NCBI GenBank assembly: GCA_937923365.1
Contig: CALAIJ010000321.1
Coordinates: forward strand, 1 to 6,678
DNA length: 6,678 bases
Source of the DNA: an uncultured Sulfitobacter sp.
Lineage (GTDB): Bacteria > Pseudomonadota > Alphaproteobacteria > Rhodobacterales > Rhodobacteraceae
Direction: 5' to 3'
This document shows positions 1 through 5,905 of the stretch, in pieces; within the stretch, counting starts at the first letter, position 1; the number at the start of each line of letters is the position of its first letter. Below the pieces are notes generated by a model that was not told the DNA's origin, searched no databases, and saw nothing but the letters and a program-made list of their open reading frames with translations. The position numbers and the translations under genes were made by a program.

Positions 1-365
1 ATCCTGTCGCCGGTCTCGGAATCAACCCATGTGAACCCGACCGGCGGGCCAAAGGCCGTATCCGTGACCGTGCCCAGCAAAGACCCGTCAGATAGGGTGC
101 CAAAATCCCACAGCAGGTCTGACTGGCTTGGGTTTTCGGCGTGTTCCGGCCCAAGCAACATGTCACGCATGTCGGCAAACAGCGCGCTTTGCATGCGGTA
201 GACAATGAAATCGCCCTCAGGCTCGGGCAGAATGCCGATGGCTGCGATCTGGCTTCCCTGAACCTCTTCCAGCAGACCGCCAAGCTGCGCGTTGGACAAT
301 TGTAGCGCGCTCACCGAGCTCCATTGAATGCGATCATAGATACTTGAAAACAGGCTCATGCTCAT
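1..365 (-). CDS. Unrecognised protein, 5' part only (truncated by left window edge)
   Basis: An open frame runs on the minus strand from ATG at 365 off the left edge, giving 121 complete codons without a stop. The product begins MSMSLFSSIYDRIQW and contains a hydrophobic stretch around residues 27-46 (LGGLLEEVQGSQIAAIGILP). A later part is rich in Gly, Asp and Trp, with LLWDFGTLSDGSLLGT around residues 84-99 and GFTWVDSETGD near the edge. There is no signal peptide and no motif I can assign to a family. A second in-frame ATG lies at 359. The purine run GAGAAAG upstream could serve either start, so the choice of 365 is uncertain. The gene is divergent from the peroxidase operon and shares the 366-656 spacer with it, so it may be co-regulated with that locus or simply be a neighbour. 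Confidence 0.6.
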   Translation of the reverse strand, partial: MSMSLFSSIYDRIQWSSVSALQLSNAQLGGLLEEVQGSQIAAIGILPEPEGDFIVYRMQSALFADMRDMLLGPEHAENPSQSDLLWDFGTLSDGSLLGTVTDTAFGPPVGFTWVDSETGDR

Positions 366-410
366 ACTTTCTCACGCTGGAATTCTGTGGTCTGATGGTT
401 AACGGAACCG

Positions 411-481
411 TGTCTGACCCACAAGCTGGGGTGCTTGTCTGAGGCAATGCGCTTAATGCGCAGTCATAGGTCAATGTCTGA
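411..481 (+). repeat. Three copies of heptamer TGTCTGA in the divergent spacer
   Basis: TGTCTGA occurs at 411-417, 436-442 and 475-481, with a one-mismatch copy GGTCTGA at 389-395. A specific 7-mer is expected far less than once in a spacer of this size, so three exact copies in 71 bp is notable. Start-to-start spacings are 22, 25 and 39 bp, not a strict helical series. The second copy also overlaps a small hairpin with ACAAGC (421-426) against GCTTGT (433-438). This may be a regulator binding cluster, but the spacing argues against a clean assignment. Confidence 0.45.
446..461. repeat. Tandem heptamer AATGCGC with embedded inverted repeat
   Basis: AATGCGC occurs twice, at 446-452 and 455-461, separated by TT. 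The same bases also form the inverted repeat GCGC-TTAAT-GCGC at 449-461. Such a compact symmetric element in a divergent spacer is typical of an operator for a dimeric repressor, but I cannot name one, and chance is possible. Confidence 0.35.
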
Positions 482-489
482 ATTCCCCA

Positions 490-507
490 GCGTGATCAAA
501 ACGTGAT
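490..507 (+). promoter_or_regulatory. Candidate SARP-type direct repeat upstream of the peroxidase operon
   Basis: Two heptamers, GCGTGAT (490-496) and ACGTGAT (501-507), are separated by 4 bp, giving an 11-bp period, and the second is followed by TCA. SARP-family regulators are known to bind heptameric direct repeats spaced by one helical turn, and a SARP-type regulator is encoded at 2679-4670. A matching element, including the 9-mer CGTGATTCA, lies upstream of the YcaO gene on the opposite strand. The repeat is seen directly; its use by that regulator is inference. It lies about 150 bp before the peroxidase start codon, so the relevant promoter would have to lie some distance upstream of that codon. 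Confidence 0.4.
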
Positions 508-599
508 TCATCCAAAACACTGTGCCGAATTCGATTTCCATCCGTGCTTTTATGTAATTATTTCATGCGATTAACAAATGGAAATGCAAAGCTGAAAGC

Positions 600-630
600 A
601 TTGGTTAATTCCAATTTTCACAGTTAGCAT
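600..630 (+). promoter_or_regulatory. Weak possible sigma70-type promoter for the peroxidase operon
   Basis: TTGGTT (601-606) and TAGCAT (625-630) are spaced by 18 bp and resemble -35 and -10 boxes, in an AT-rich stretch shortly before the ribosome site AGGAG at 646-650. The same place carries an inverted repeat, ATTGG (600-604) against CCAAT (611-615), overlapping the -35 candidate. The match to consensus is modest, and the transcript leader would be short. Confidence 0.25.
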
Positions 631-656
631 AAATCAAACGCAGTCAGGAGAAATAG

Positions 657-2276
657 ATGTCGCACCGCGATTTGGGATTTGGGAATATCTTTGATGAGCT
701 CGGCAAGCCCCGCACGAAAATGATCTGGTCGACGATTGGGCACAAGGCTGTGGACGCGCCGCGACTTGGTAAAAACGAAACCGTTTTTCTGACGGAAAAG
801 ATCAACCTCAACGTCTCCCGCGTTCAGCCGCATTACGGGTTTCTCAACAATCCCGTTCACGGTCAGGACGGCGAACTAGTGCAGGACGGCATTGCCGCTG
901 GATACACCTACCTATTCCAGCTTGCTGCACATGATGTCGTGCAAACAGCACAACAAGCGCGACCCTTTGATGATTACGATGCCAAGGCGATCAACCTTCG
1001 GCGCGAACCACTGGCGCTTGAGACAGTCTTTGGGGGCGGGCCAATCGGCTGCCCGCATGCCTACGAGCGGGACCGCCCGGACGGGGTCGTCCCCTTAAGA
1101 ACAGGCCTTTTTGGGGATGAAATCTCTGGCCACCAAACCCGCCATGAACCCGCGCATGACCTGCCCCGCGCGCGCTACAACGGGCACGGACCGGAAGACC
1201 ATTCTGCCGATTACGCAGAAGTTCTGATCGCGGACGCCCGTAACGACGATAACAACATCCTTGCGCAGCTTACAGTGTTGTTTCACCGGCTTTACAATCT
1301 GCTTGTGCAGAAGACGCCTGATGTCGCGGGGGCAGACGGAGAAGAGGTGCGAAAGCATCACCGCGCCCGCATTGCGCGTTTGGCGACCATCAGGATTTAC
1401 CACCGTATCCTGCGCCAGGACCTGCTGCCCAGACTGATGCACAAGGATATTCTGAAGCGCTACGATCCGAATTTTCCTCAGCCAATTTTGGGGCTGCCCG
1501 ATGCGGATACCATCGATCTTTTTGCATTCGGGGCCGCACGGGCCGCCCATTCCATGGTGCGCAGCGACTATTCCCTCAGTGCCGACTTTCGCACCAGTAT
1601 CGTCCGGATCATCAACACCTCCTCGCTGCATGTGCCTGCGAATGTTCCGACACCAAAAAGCTGGCAGATCGACTGGTCGCTTTTCTTTCCGGCCCCGCCC
1701 TCTACCGATGATCGCATCAATTGGGCGATCCGCCTTGGCCCACATCTGACAAGCGGCATGCAGACGGCGACAGCGGCCACCTCTGTTGGAGACGGTTTGC
1801 CTACCGGAACGCTCATGCGTGACTTTCTGGGCGAATACTGGGCCGGACTGCCCCCCGTACCGTTCCTGCTTTCGCAACTGGATCAGGCGGGCGACGGCAC
1901 CGGTCCGTTCGGTCACGAAACACTGCCCGATATAATCAAACGCGTGGTCGATGCAGGCCTGCGAACCATTGATGCCGGGCTCATGGAAACCAACGGCGAT
2001 GGCGAGGCCATCGACCTGAGCATGCTGCACGAAACGCCCCCGCTGATCTTGTTTCTGCTTTTCGAAGCGTGGAGTGAAGGCGACCGTGGCCGCACCTTTG
2101 GCCCTTTGGGGTCCGCCATACTGGGCGACTGCCTTTTACCTCTGATCCAAAAACGAAACCCAACTTCCGTGGCAGAGCAAGACGCAGCCCTTCTGGAAAA
2201 GGCAGTCTTTCCCGGCACGCAAATCACCACCATGCCCGCCCTTCTCGCACAGCTGGACGCAGCAGCAGCGGTGTAA
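657..2276 (+). CDS. Heme peroxidase, animal-peroxidase (peroxinectin-like) superfamily
   Basis: The 539-residue product matches the bacterial branch of the myeloperoxidase/cyclooxygenase-type heme peroxidases in length and motif order. By eye I see the distal segment FQLAAHD with Gln88 and His92, the LETVFGGGP segment (121-129), ADARNDDNNILAQL with Arg195 (192-205), the proximal-heme segment AAHSMVRSDYSL with His298 (296-307), IDWSLFF (about 338-344), and a C-terminal TPPLILFLLFEAW with GPLGSAILGDCLLPL. Such enzymes use hydrogen peroxide to oxidise small molecules, halides or aromatic residues. The substrate here is unknown. It is odd in that the Asp expected just before the distal His is Ala91, and calcium-loop ligands are replaced (see findings). 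No signal peptide is visible, so the protein is probably cytoplasmic or leaves the cell by a non-Sec route. The start is fixed by AGGAG at 646-650. It is the first gene of a two-gene operon with 2305-2682. Confidence 0.88.
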   Translation: MSHRDLGFGNIFDELGKPRTKMIWSTIGHKAVDAPRLGKNETVFLTEKINLNVSRVQPHYGFLNNPVHGQDGELVQDGIAAGYTYLFQLAAHDVVQTAQQARPFDDYDAKAINLRREPLALETVFGGGPIGCPHAYERDRPDGVVPLRTGLFGDEISGHQTRHEPAHDLPRARYNGHGPEDHSADYAEVLIADARNDDNNILAQLTVLFHRLYNLLVQKTPDVAGADGEEVRKHHRARIARLATIRIYHRILRQDLLPRLMHKDILKRYDPNFPQPILGLPDADTIDLFAFGAARAAHSMVRSDYSLSADFRTSIVRIINTSSLHVPANVPTPKSWQIDWSLFFPAPPSTDDRINWAIRLGPHLTSGMQTATAATSVGDGLPTGTLMRDFLGEYWAGLPPVPFLLSQLDQAGDGTGPFGHETLPDIIKRVVDAGLRTIDAGLMETNGDGEAIDLSMLHETPPLILFLLFEAWSEGDRGRTFGPLGSAILGDCLLPLIQKRNPTSVAEQDAALLEKAVFPGTQITTMPALLAQLDAAAAV

Positions 2277-2304
2277 CAGTCAACCCATCAAAAAGGAGAA
2301 CCAG

Positions 2305-2682
2305 ATGGCCAACGGCGAATTTGAAATCAAGATCGAATGCTACCTCGTCATGGGGCAGTTCATTCGGCATTGGGCAACAGGCAAAGTATCGAGGCCTGAC
2401 ACGATCGAAGACCTGAAAAAGGACTATGGCGCATACATTACGCTGGGCCCCGGCTTTAAGGATACCGACAAAATCCAGTACCTGCCTGCCGCGCCAGCCA
2501 ACACGGTCAGCATCGTGTTGCCTGATGCCTCTGACCTTGAGCTACCGCCTGAAAACCCGTACCCTCTGCCCGATTTCTATGACGCGGTCTATAGCAAGGA
2601 AAGACCGAAAATCCCCAAGGACAAGGCAGAAGAATTCCGGTCGCGCCGCATCGCTGATTACGCCATGCGCAAATGCGTCTAA
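2305..2682 (+). CDS. Small protein of unknown function co-transcribed with the peroxidase
   Basis: This gene encodes 125 residues and starts 28 bp after the peroxidase stop, with a strong ribosome site AAGGAG at 2293-2298, so translational and transcriptional linkage to the peroxidase is likely. I do not recognise the family. The N-terminus (MANGEFEIKIECYLVMGQF) reads like a beta-strand opening, not a signal peptide. The middle has LGPGF and a proline-rich stretch LPPENPYPLPDFYDAVY (about 78-94). The C-terminus is charged and probably helical (about 98-122) and ends in Lys-Cys-Val. Only two cysteines are visible, Cys12 and Cys124. Plausible roles are an accessory or partner of the peroxidase, or a protein substrate modified by locus enzymes. 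Neither is shown. Its last 4 bp overlap the 3' end of the convergent regulator gene. Confidence 0.8.
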   Translation: MANGEFEIKIECYLVMGQFIRHWATGKVSRPDTIEDLKKDYGAYITLGPGFKDTDKIQYLPAAPANTVSIVLPDASDLELPPENPYPLPDFYDAVYSKERPKIPKDKAEEFRSRRIADYAMRKCV

Positions 2683-4670
2683 CGGCGCCGTGAACCGCCG
2701 GTGTCCATCTGATAGCCCAGCGCGATCTTGTCGCTTTGGATCAGGGTGGGCACCGGCATTCCTGCAAGCCGCAACCCGTCGCGCAGCGCCAGCCAGGTAT
2801 CGCGGTTGCGGATGGGAAAGCCGCTGATCAGCCAGCGGGTAATCTCGGACCTTTCAACGGGGCCTTTTGCAACCCAGTTGGCGCGGGCGATCTGCTCAAA
2901 CCGGCCTGCGACCATGGCCGCCTCGTCCTGCCGCCCGGTCAGCGCCAGTGCCGCCGCATGCCACGCGGGCACGTCGTGCGAAATCTCTTTCGACTTTTCT
3001 GAGGCCCGGATGCAGCCTTCGTAGTCACCGCCCAGAAAGTGCGTCGCCGCCACGTAGGACCAATGCGATGCCTCCAGCTTGAAATTGAGGGTGAACAGCA
3101 GATCAAGCAACCGCGTGGCAGCATCCGCATGATCACAAAACGCCAGACCGACCGCTGCCGAAGTGATCGTCCATGGATCGTTTTCATTGTACTGAAACGC
3201 CAGATCAAAGGCCAGCTCGGCACGGTCAAACTGCCGCGACATCGCCGCCGACCAGCCCATCGCCAGTTGTCCGCGGCTGTCCATCGGGTCCAGCTCAATG
3301 GCGCGGCGCGCAAACCGCAGACCTTCCACATGCATCGCGGGCACGCTGTAGAGACCGGGAAAAGATATCTGCCGCATGTTCTCAATCGATGCCCGGCTGG
3401 AGTGACCACGGCTGAAATCGGGATAGTCGCGGATCAACGCATCCAGCTTCTGCTCGGCCTGTTGCCAACTGCTCAAGGTAAACTGCAGGATCAACCCTTG
3501 TGCCTCGACCCAGCGTTCGTAAACACTTGGGGCGGAAACGGTTCTGTCTGACTGGCGCCCTTGGTAGGCGGACAGGTGCAGGTTCAGCGCAACCGCAAGC
3601 CGATCCGCAGCGCCCGCCTGATTGTGCCCCAGTGCAGGGGCCGCATCATGCAGGTTCTCTGACCACAGCAACTCCCCCGTCGTGCGGTCTGCCAATACAG
3701 CGCGACAGGCCAGGGTGCCGCCCGCATTGGTCGTCTGCAACCCAAGCGTATAACTTTTTGCATCCTGGTGGGAAAGCGTGGCTTCCTGAGCGATCAGTGT
3801 CGCGTCAAAGACCTGCCATTCCCGAAAGCGCGCCAGATTTGCACATAGGGTTTCGCGCAACAAGCGCGCCTGTTGCGCAAGGACATCTGGCAGGTGATCC
3901 ACCAGCATATCCGACACGATGATGCGGGGCCGTGCGGCATCGGGTTGAACGCTGCGGTCACTTTCCTTGATCTCGACGATCAGGCGCTGGGTTTCGGCAG
4001 AGGGCTCTTCACCGAACTCTTCGTCCAGCAGGTTCCACAAGGATTGATAGGCAGCTAGCGCATTGGCCACCTGACCGCTTTTCCAGTAGCTGCGGATCAG
4101 CTTGCGCGCGGCCCCTTCGTCCGTGGCATCCATGTTGACGGCAAACTGCAGGGCGGTGATCGCCTCGGCCTCGGATGCGGCGTTCTTGGCGATGCCTTCC
4201 AGCCGGTGCCGGACAAGCCGGACCAGATGGGTGCCGGTCTCGCGCATCCGTGCGGTTGTGGCATCATTGACCACGACCTGCGCGTGTTCGAACCGCCCCA
4301 AAGCTTGGGGATCAAGGTTTTGCAAGACCCTCACATCGCCGCTCTCCAGCTTTTCAAGCAGCACATCAATGTCGACATCGACACTGGCCGCATCCAACCA
4401 GATCTCGGCACGATCCGTGAACAAGCCATGATAGTGGCCCTCGCCCAAAGACGATTTCAATGCCCAAAGCGCGTTGCGCAGACTGGTCTGCGCCGCGTGT
4501 TCATCGCTTTCGGGCCACAACAATCCGCGCGCCTGTTCGCGGGTGATCCGAAGGCCGGGGGATATCGCAAGAAGGGCCAGAAGCGCTGCGGCCTTCTTCT
4601 TTTTGATCGTCACCCGCACAGTCCCGCATGAGACCTGCAAACCGCCAATCAGCCTGATCTGCAAACGCAT
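2679..4670 (-). CDS. SARP/AfsR-like transcriptional regulator: winged helix, BTAD, TolB-like and TPR domains
   Basis: From ATG at 4670 the product has 663 residues. Residues 1 to about 96 (LRLIGG-like opening, KKKKAAALLALLA, REQARGLLWPES, SLRNALWALKSSLG) form the OmpR/SARP-type winged-helix DNA-binding domain. Residues about 97-238 are a BTAD domain, closing with AAYQSLWNLLDEEFGEEPS. Residues about 248-370 (RPRIIVSDML, LLWSENLHD) resemble the TolB-like module of CadC/adenylate-cyclase-associated TPR proteins. Residues about 385-640 are TPR repeats (ARRAIELDPMDSRGQLAMGW, FDRAELAFDLAFQYNENDPW), ending in the typical LRDGLRLAGMP. No membrane segment is evident. It is a likely pathway-specific activator with a ligand- or protein-sensing C-terminal half. 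It lies 29 bp downstream of the YcaO gene in the same orientation. The frame continues upstream to 4853, but AAGG at 4676-4679 and the family N-terminus support 4670. Confidence 0.88.
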   Translation of the reverse strand: MRLQIRLIGGLQVSCGTVRVTIKKKKAAALLALLAISPGLRITREQARGLLWPESDEHAAQTSLRNALWALKSSLGEGHYHGLFTDRAEIWLDAASVDVDIDVLLEKLESGDVRVLQNLDPQALGRFEHAQVVVNDATTARMRETGTHLVRLVRHRLEGIAKNAASEAEAITALQFAVNMDATDEGAARKLIRSYWKSGQVANALAAYQSLWNLLDEEFGEEPSAETQRLIVEIKESDRSVQPDAARPRIIVSDMLVDHLPDVLAQQARLLRETLCANLARFREWQVFDATLIAQEATLSHQDAKSYTLGLQTTNAGGTLACRAVLADRTTGELLWSENLHDAAPALGHNQAGAADRLAVALNLHLSAYQGRQSDRTVSAPSVYERWVEAQGLILQFTLSSWQQAEQKLDALIRDYPDFSRGHSSRASIENMRQISFPGLYSVPAMHVEGLRFARRAIELDPMDSRGQLAMGWSAAMSRQFDRAELAFDLAFQYNENDPWTITSAAVGLAFCDHADAATRLLDLLFTLNFKLEASHWSYVAATHFLGGDYEGCIRASEKSKEISHDVPAWHAAALALTGRQDEAAMVAGRFEQIARANWVAKGPVERSEITRWLISGFPIRNRDTWLALRDGLRLAGMPVPTLIQSDKIALGYQMDTGGSRRR

Positions 4671-4675
4671 ATCGG

Positions 4676-4679
4676 CCTT
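4676..4679 (-). promoter_or_regulatory. Ribosome binding site that sets the regulator start
   Basis: On the minus strand AAGG sits 5 nt before the ATG at 4670, within the 29-bp gap after the YcaO stop codon. This supports the shorter start over the upstream in-frame ATG at 4853, which would add 61 residues lying inside the YcaO coding sequence and unlike any part of the SARP family. Confidence 0.55.
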
Positions 4680-4699
4680 GTGTTCTTGCGGTGCGAGGG

Positions 4700-5800
4700 T
4701 CAATAGAGCGGACCTTGATAGCTGCGTTTGGCGCGTTTGGGTGCAGCAAGAAAGCGGGCGCACTGGCGCGTCTCGCGGCCCAGTTGCAAGTCTGCGCTGA
4801 TGGCTTTGACGGCGTGAAAGTGGGTGCCCACCTGCCCCAAATCGACAAAGCAAATGCCGTAATTGGCCAGATGCAACGGCAAGGCCCGATCAGGCAGCGC
4901 ACCGTGGCTGTTGAATTGATGCTCCAGGTCAACGGTGGCGCCGATCATCTCGCGTTCGAATACGTCGCGTTTGATGATCTGCGACCAACGTCTGTCACCT
5001 TCCGCCTCGGTACCGCGACTTTGATCCAGTGCCAGCCCGAACTCGGCCGCCCCCAGCTCGCGCAGCGCGCCGCAGGCCGCAGCATGGGCTGACCCGGCCG
5101 CTGCGGCCCCAAAGCAAAAGCCGCCCCCGCTTTTGTCAAACGACACAGCCACAATGACGGGGATGCCAGTGTCGCAGGTCACATCCAGCAGCAGCGTTTC
5201 GCGACCCTGTCGCAGGCCAAGGCGTGCAATGGCAAAAGTCTGCGCGCCCTCCAAGGACGCAGCCTGCGTCACCCCCGCCCACCAAAGCGCCACCGCGTCC
5301 CGTTCGACCAGCTCCATCGCGCCGTGCAACCGCGCCTTGTCCCCATCCACATGCGCGGCCATCCCTTCGGAGAACCCCGCCGTCTTCGCAGGGCCCTGCG
5401 GCAAAAGCGTCGCGGGCACCGCAAGCGGCGCGTCGTCTTCCCAAGCCGTGGCATGGATCGTGCCCCCGTTCAGCGCGTCGCCACCAAGCGCCGTCAGCGC
5501 CTGCTGTGCCGACACGGGCGCGACCGGCATGGGCCCGCGCAAGGCAAGTTGCTCTGCCGCTTCGCCCGCCAGTCTGGTGAGGGCCGACGCCTTGTCGTGT
5601 CCTGCGCCTGAAACGGATGTGCCATCAGGCAATACGCCGCCCGCCACCGTCAATTCAGGCATCACACGGGGCGCGCCCACAAAGACATAATCCAACGACT
5701 GTAAAACCGGCAGACAGAAAGAGGGGGCGTCCATGGCCTCACCACTGCCCAAAGCCTGCGTCATCTGGGGCGCTTCGAATTCCTGAAGATTTATGAACAT
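4700..5800 (-). CDS. YcaO-domain protein (ATP-dependent amide-backbone activating family)
   Basis: The product has up to 366 residues. The YcaO nucleotide and magnesium site is recognisable in two helices with acidic residues: SGAGHDKASALTRLAGEAAEQ (about 63-84, Glu80 and Glu83) and GFSEGMAAH followed by AMELVERDAVALWW (142-149, 161-174; Glu163, Glu166, Arg167, Asp168). Then come a beta region (ETLLLDVTCDTGIPVIVAVS) and the third conserved helix AACGALRELGAAEFGLAL (241-258). YcaO enzymes phosphorylate peptide amides with ATP, leading to azolines, thioamides or amidines. The C-terminus (RSYQGPLY) lacks the proline-rich PxPxP tail of azoline cyclodehydratases, and no fused or adjacent E1-like/ocin-ThiF partner or TfuA is in the window, so the chemistry cannot be assigned. 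Start choice is uncertain: ATGs at 5764 and 5734 are in frame and none has a strong ribosome site. It heads an operon with the regulator. Confidence 0.85.
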   Translation of the reverse strand: MFINLQEFEAPQMTQALGSGEAMDAPSFCLPVLQSLDYVFVGAPRVMPELTVAGGVLPDGTSVSGAGHDKASALTRLAGEAAEQLALRGPMPVAPVSAQQALTALGGDALNGGTIHATAWEDDAPLAVPATLLPQGPAKTAGFSEGMAAHVDGDKARLHGAMELVERDAVALWWAGVTQAASLEGAQTFAIARLGLRQGRETLLLDVTCDTGIPVIVAVSFDKSGGGFCFGAAAAGSAHAAACGALRELGAAEFGLALDQSRGTEAEGDRRWSQIIKRDVFEREMIGATVDLEHQFNSHGALPDRALPLHLANYGICFVDLGQVGTHFHAVKAISADLQLGRETRQCARFLAAPKRAKRSYQGPLY

Positions 5801-5825
5801 GGCTTAAATGACTTCACTTTTCCAA

Positions 5826-5846
5826 TGCCTCAATACACCCGAGGCA
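5826..5846 (-). repeat. Inverted repeat in the probable YcaO leader
   Basis: TGCCTC (5826-5831) and GAGGCA (5841-5846) are perfect 6-bp arms around a 9-nt loop, 26 bp upstream of the YcaO start at 5800. There is no following T-run in either direction, so it is not a standard terminator. It may be a leader hairpin or an operator half-site pair. Confidence 0.4.
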
Positions 5847-5873
5847 CGTATGGAGTTAACGCTGAAAAACTGA

Positions 5874-5891
5874 ATCACGCAACAATAACGG
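5874..5891 (-). promoter_or_regulatory. Candidate SARP-type direct repeat upstream of the YcaO-regulator operon
   Basis: Read on the minus strand, CCGTTAT (5891-5885) and GCGTGAT (5880-5874) are heptamers with a 4-bp gap, an 11-bp period, and the second is followed by TCA. This mirrors the element at 490-507, and the 9-mer CGTGATTCA is identical in both. The orientation is toward the YcaO gene, about 74 bp ahead of its start. The first heptamer is the weaker match. Autoregulation of the operon by the SARP-like protein is a natural inference but is unproven. Confidence 0.4.
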
Positions 5892-5905
5892 GTGTTCTGT
5901 CACCA

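Larger units (their letters stand above)
372..495. repeat. Near-perfect inverted repeat, arms 372-385 and 480-495
   Basis: The left arm TCACGCTGGAATTC (372-385) is the reverse complement of the right arm GAATTCCCCAGCGTGA (480-495) apart from two extra C residues in the right arm. The arms are about 94 bp apart. The left arm lies just upstream of the minus-strand start codon at 365, and the right arm overlaps the 11-bp-period direct repeat at 490-507. It could be two copies of one operator facing opposite genes, or a looping site. The repeat is directly visible; a function is inferred. Confidence 0.6.
366..656. other. Divergent intergenic region rich in short repeats
   Basis: This 291-bp stretch separates the minus-strand gene ending the left side from the plus-strand peroxidase gene. 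No convincing gene is present; the largest small frames have 15-19 codons and poor ribosome sites. The first half (about 370-510) is packed with direct and inverted repeats, listed separately. The second half (about 510-640) is clearly richer in A and T than the flanking genes, as expected for a promoter region. Both flanking genes must be transcribed outward from here unless their promoters lie elsewhere. Confidence 0.8.

Noticed and set aside
469..474. Minus-strand TTGACC as a -35 box for the left-hand gene
   Set aside because: No acceptable -10 box at 16-18 bp; the best hexamers there (CGCATT, GCATTG) are poor.
395..507. Small plus-strand frames at 395 (15 codons) and 446-507 (up to 19 codons) as precursor peptides
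   Set aside because: No properly spaced ribosome site, no core-like Cys/Ser/Thr-rich C-terminus, and both overlap repeat elements of the spacer.
1095..2030. Long minus-strand reading frame (311 codons) opposite the peroxidase gene
   Set aside because: It lies wholly antisense to a gene with clear family motifs, shows no recognisable domain and is typical of antisense frames in GC-rich genes.
2683..2700. GC-rich inverted repeat CGGCG / CGCCG as a terminator for the converging operons
   Set aside because: It lies inside the regulator coding sequence, has only 5-bp arms and no T-run on either side.
4671..4853. N-terminal extension of the regulator to an upstream in-frame ATG at 4853
   Set aside because: The extra 61 residues are Arg/Gln/Ser-rich, overlap the YcaO coding end, and do not belong to the SARP family N-terminus; the AAGG ribosome site favours 4670.
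5133..5690. Plus-strand reading frame (185 codons) opposite the YcaO gene
   Set aside because: The product is low-complexity Ala/Ser/Pro sequence, antisense to a well-supported YcaO gene, with no ribosome site or motif.
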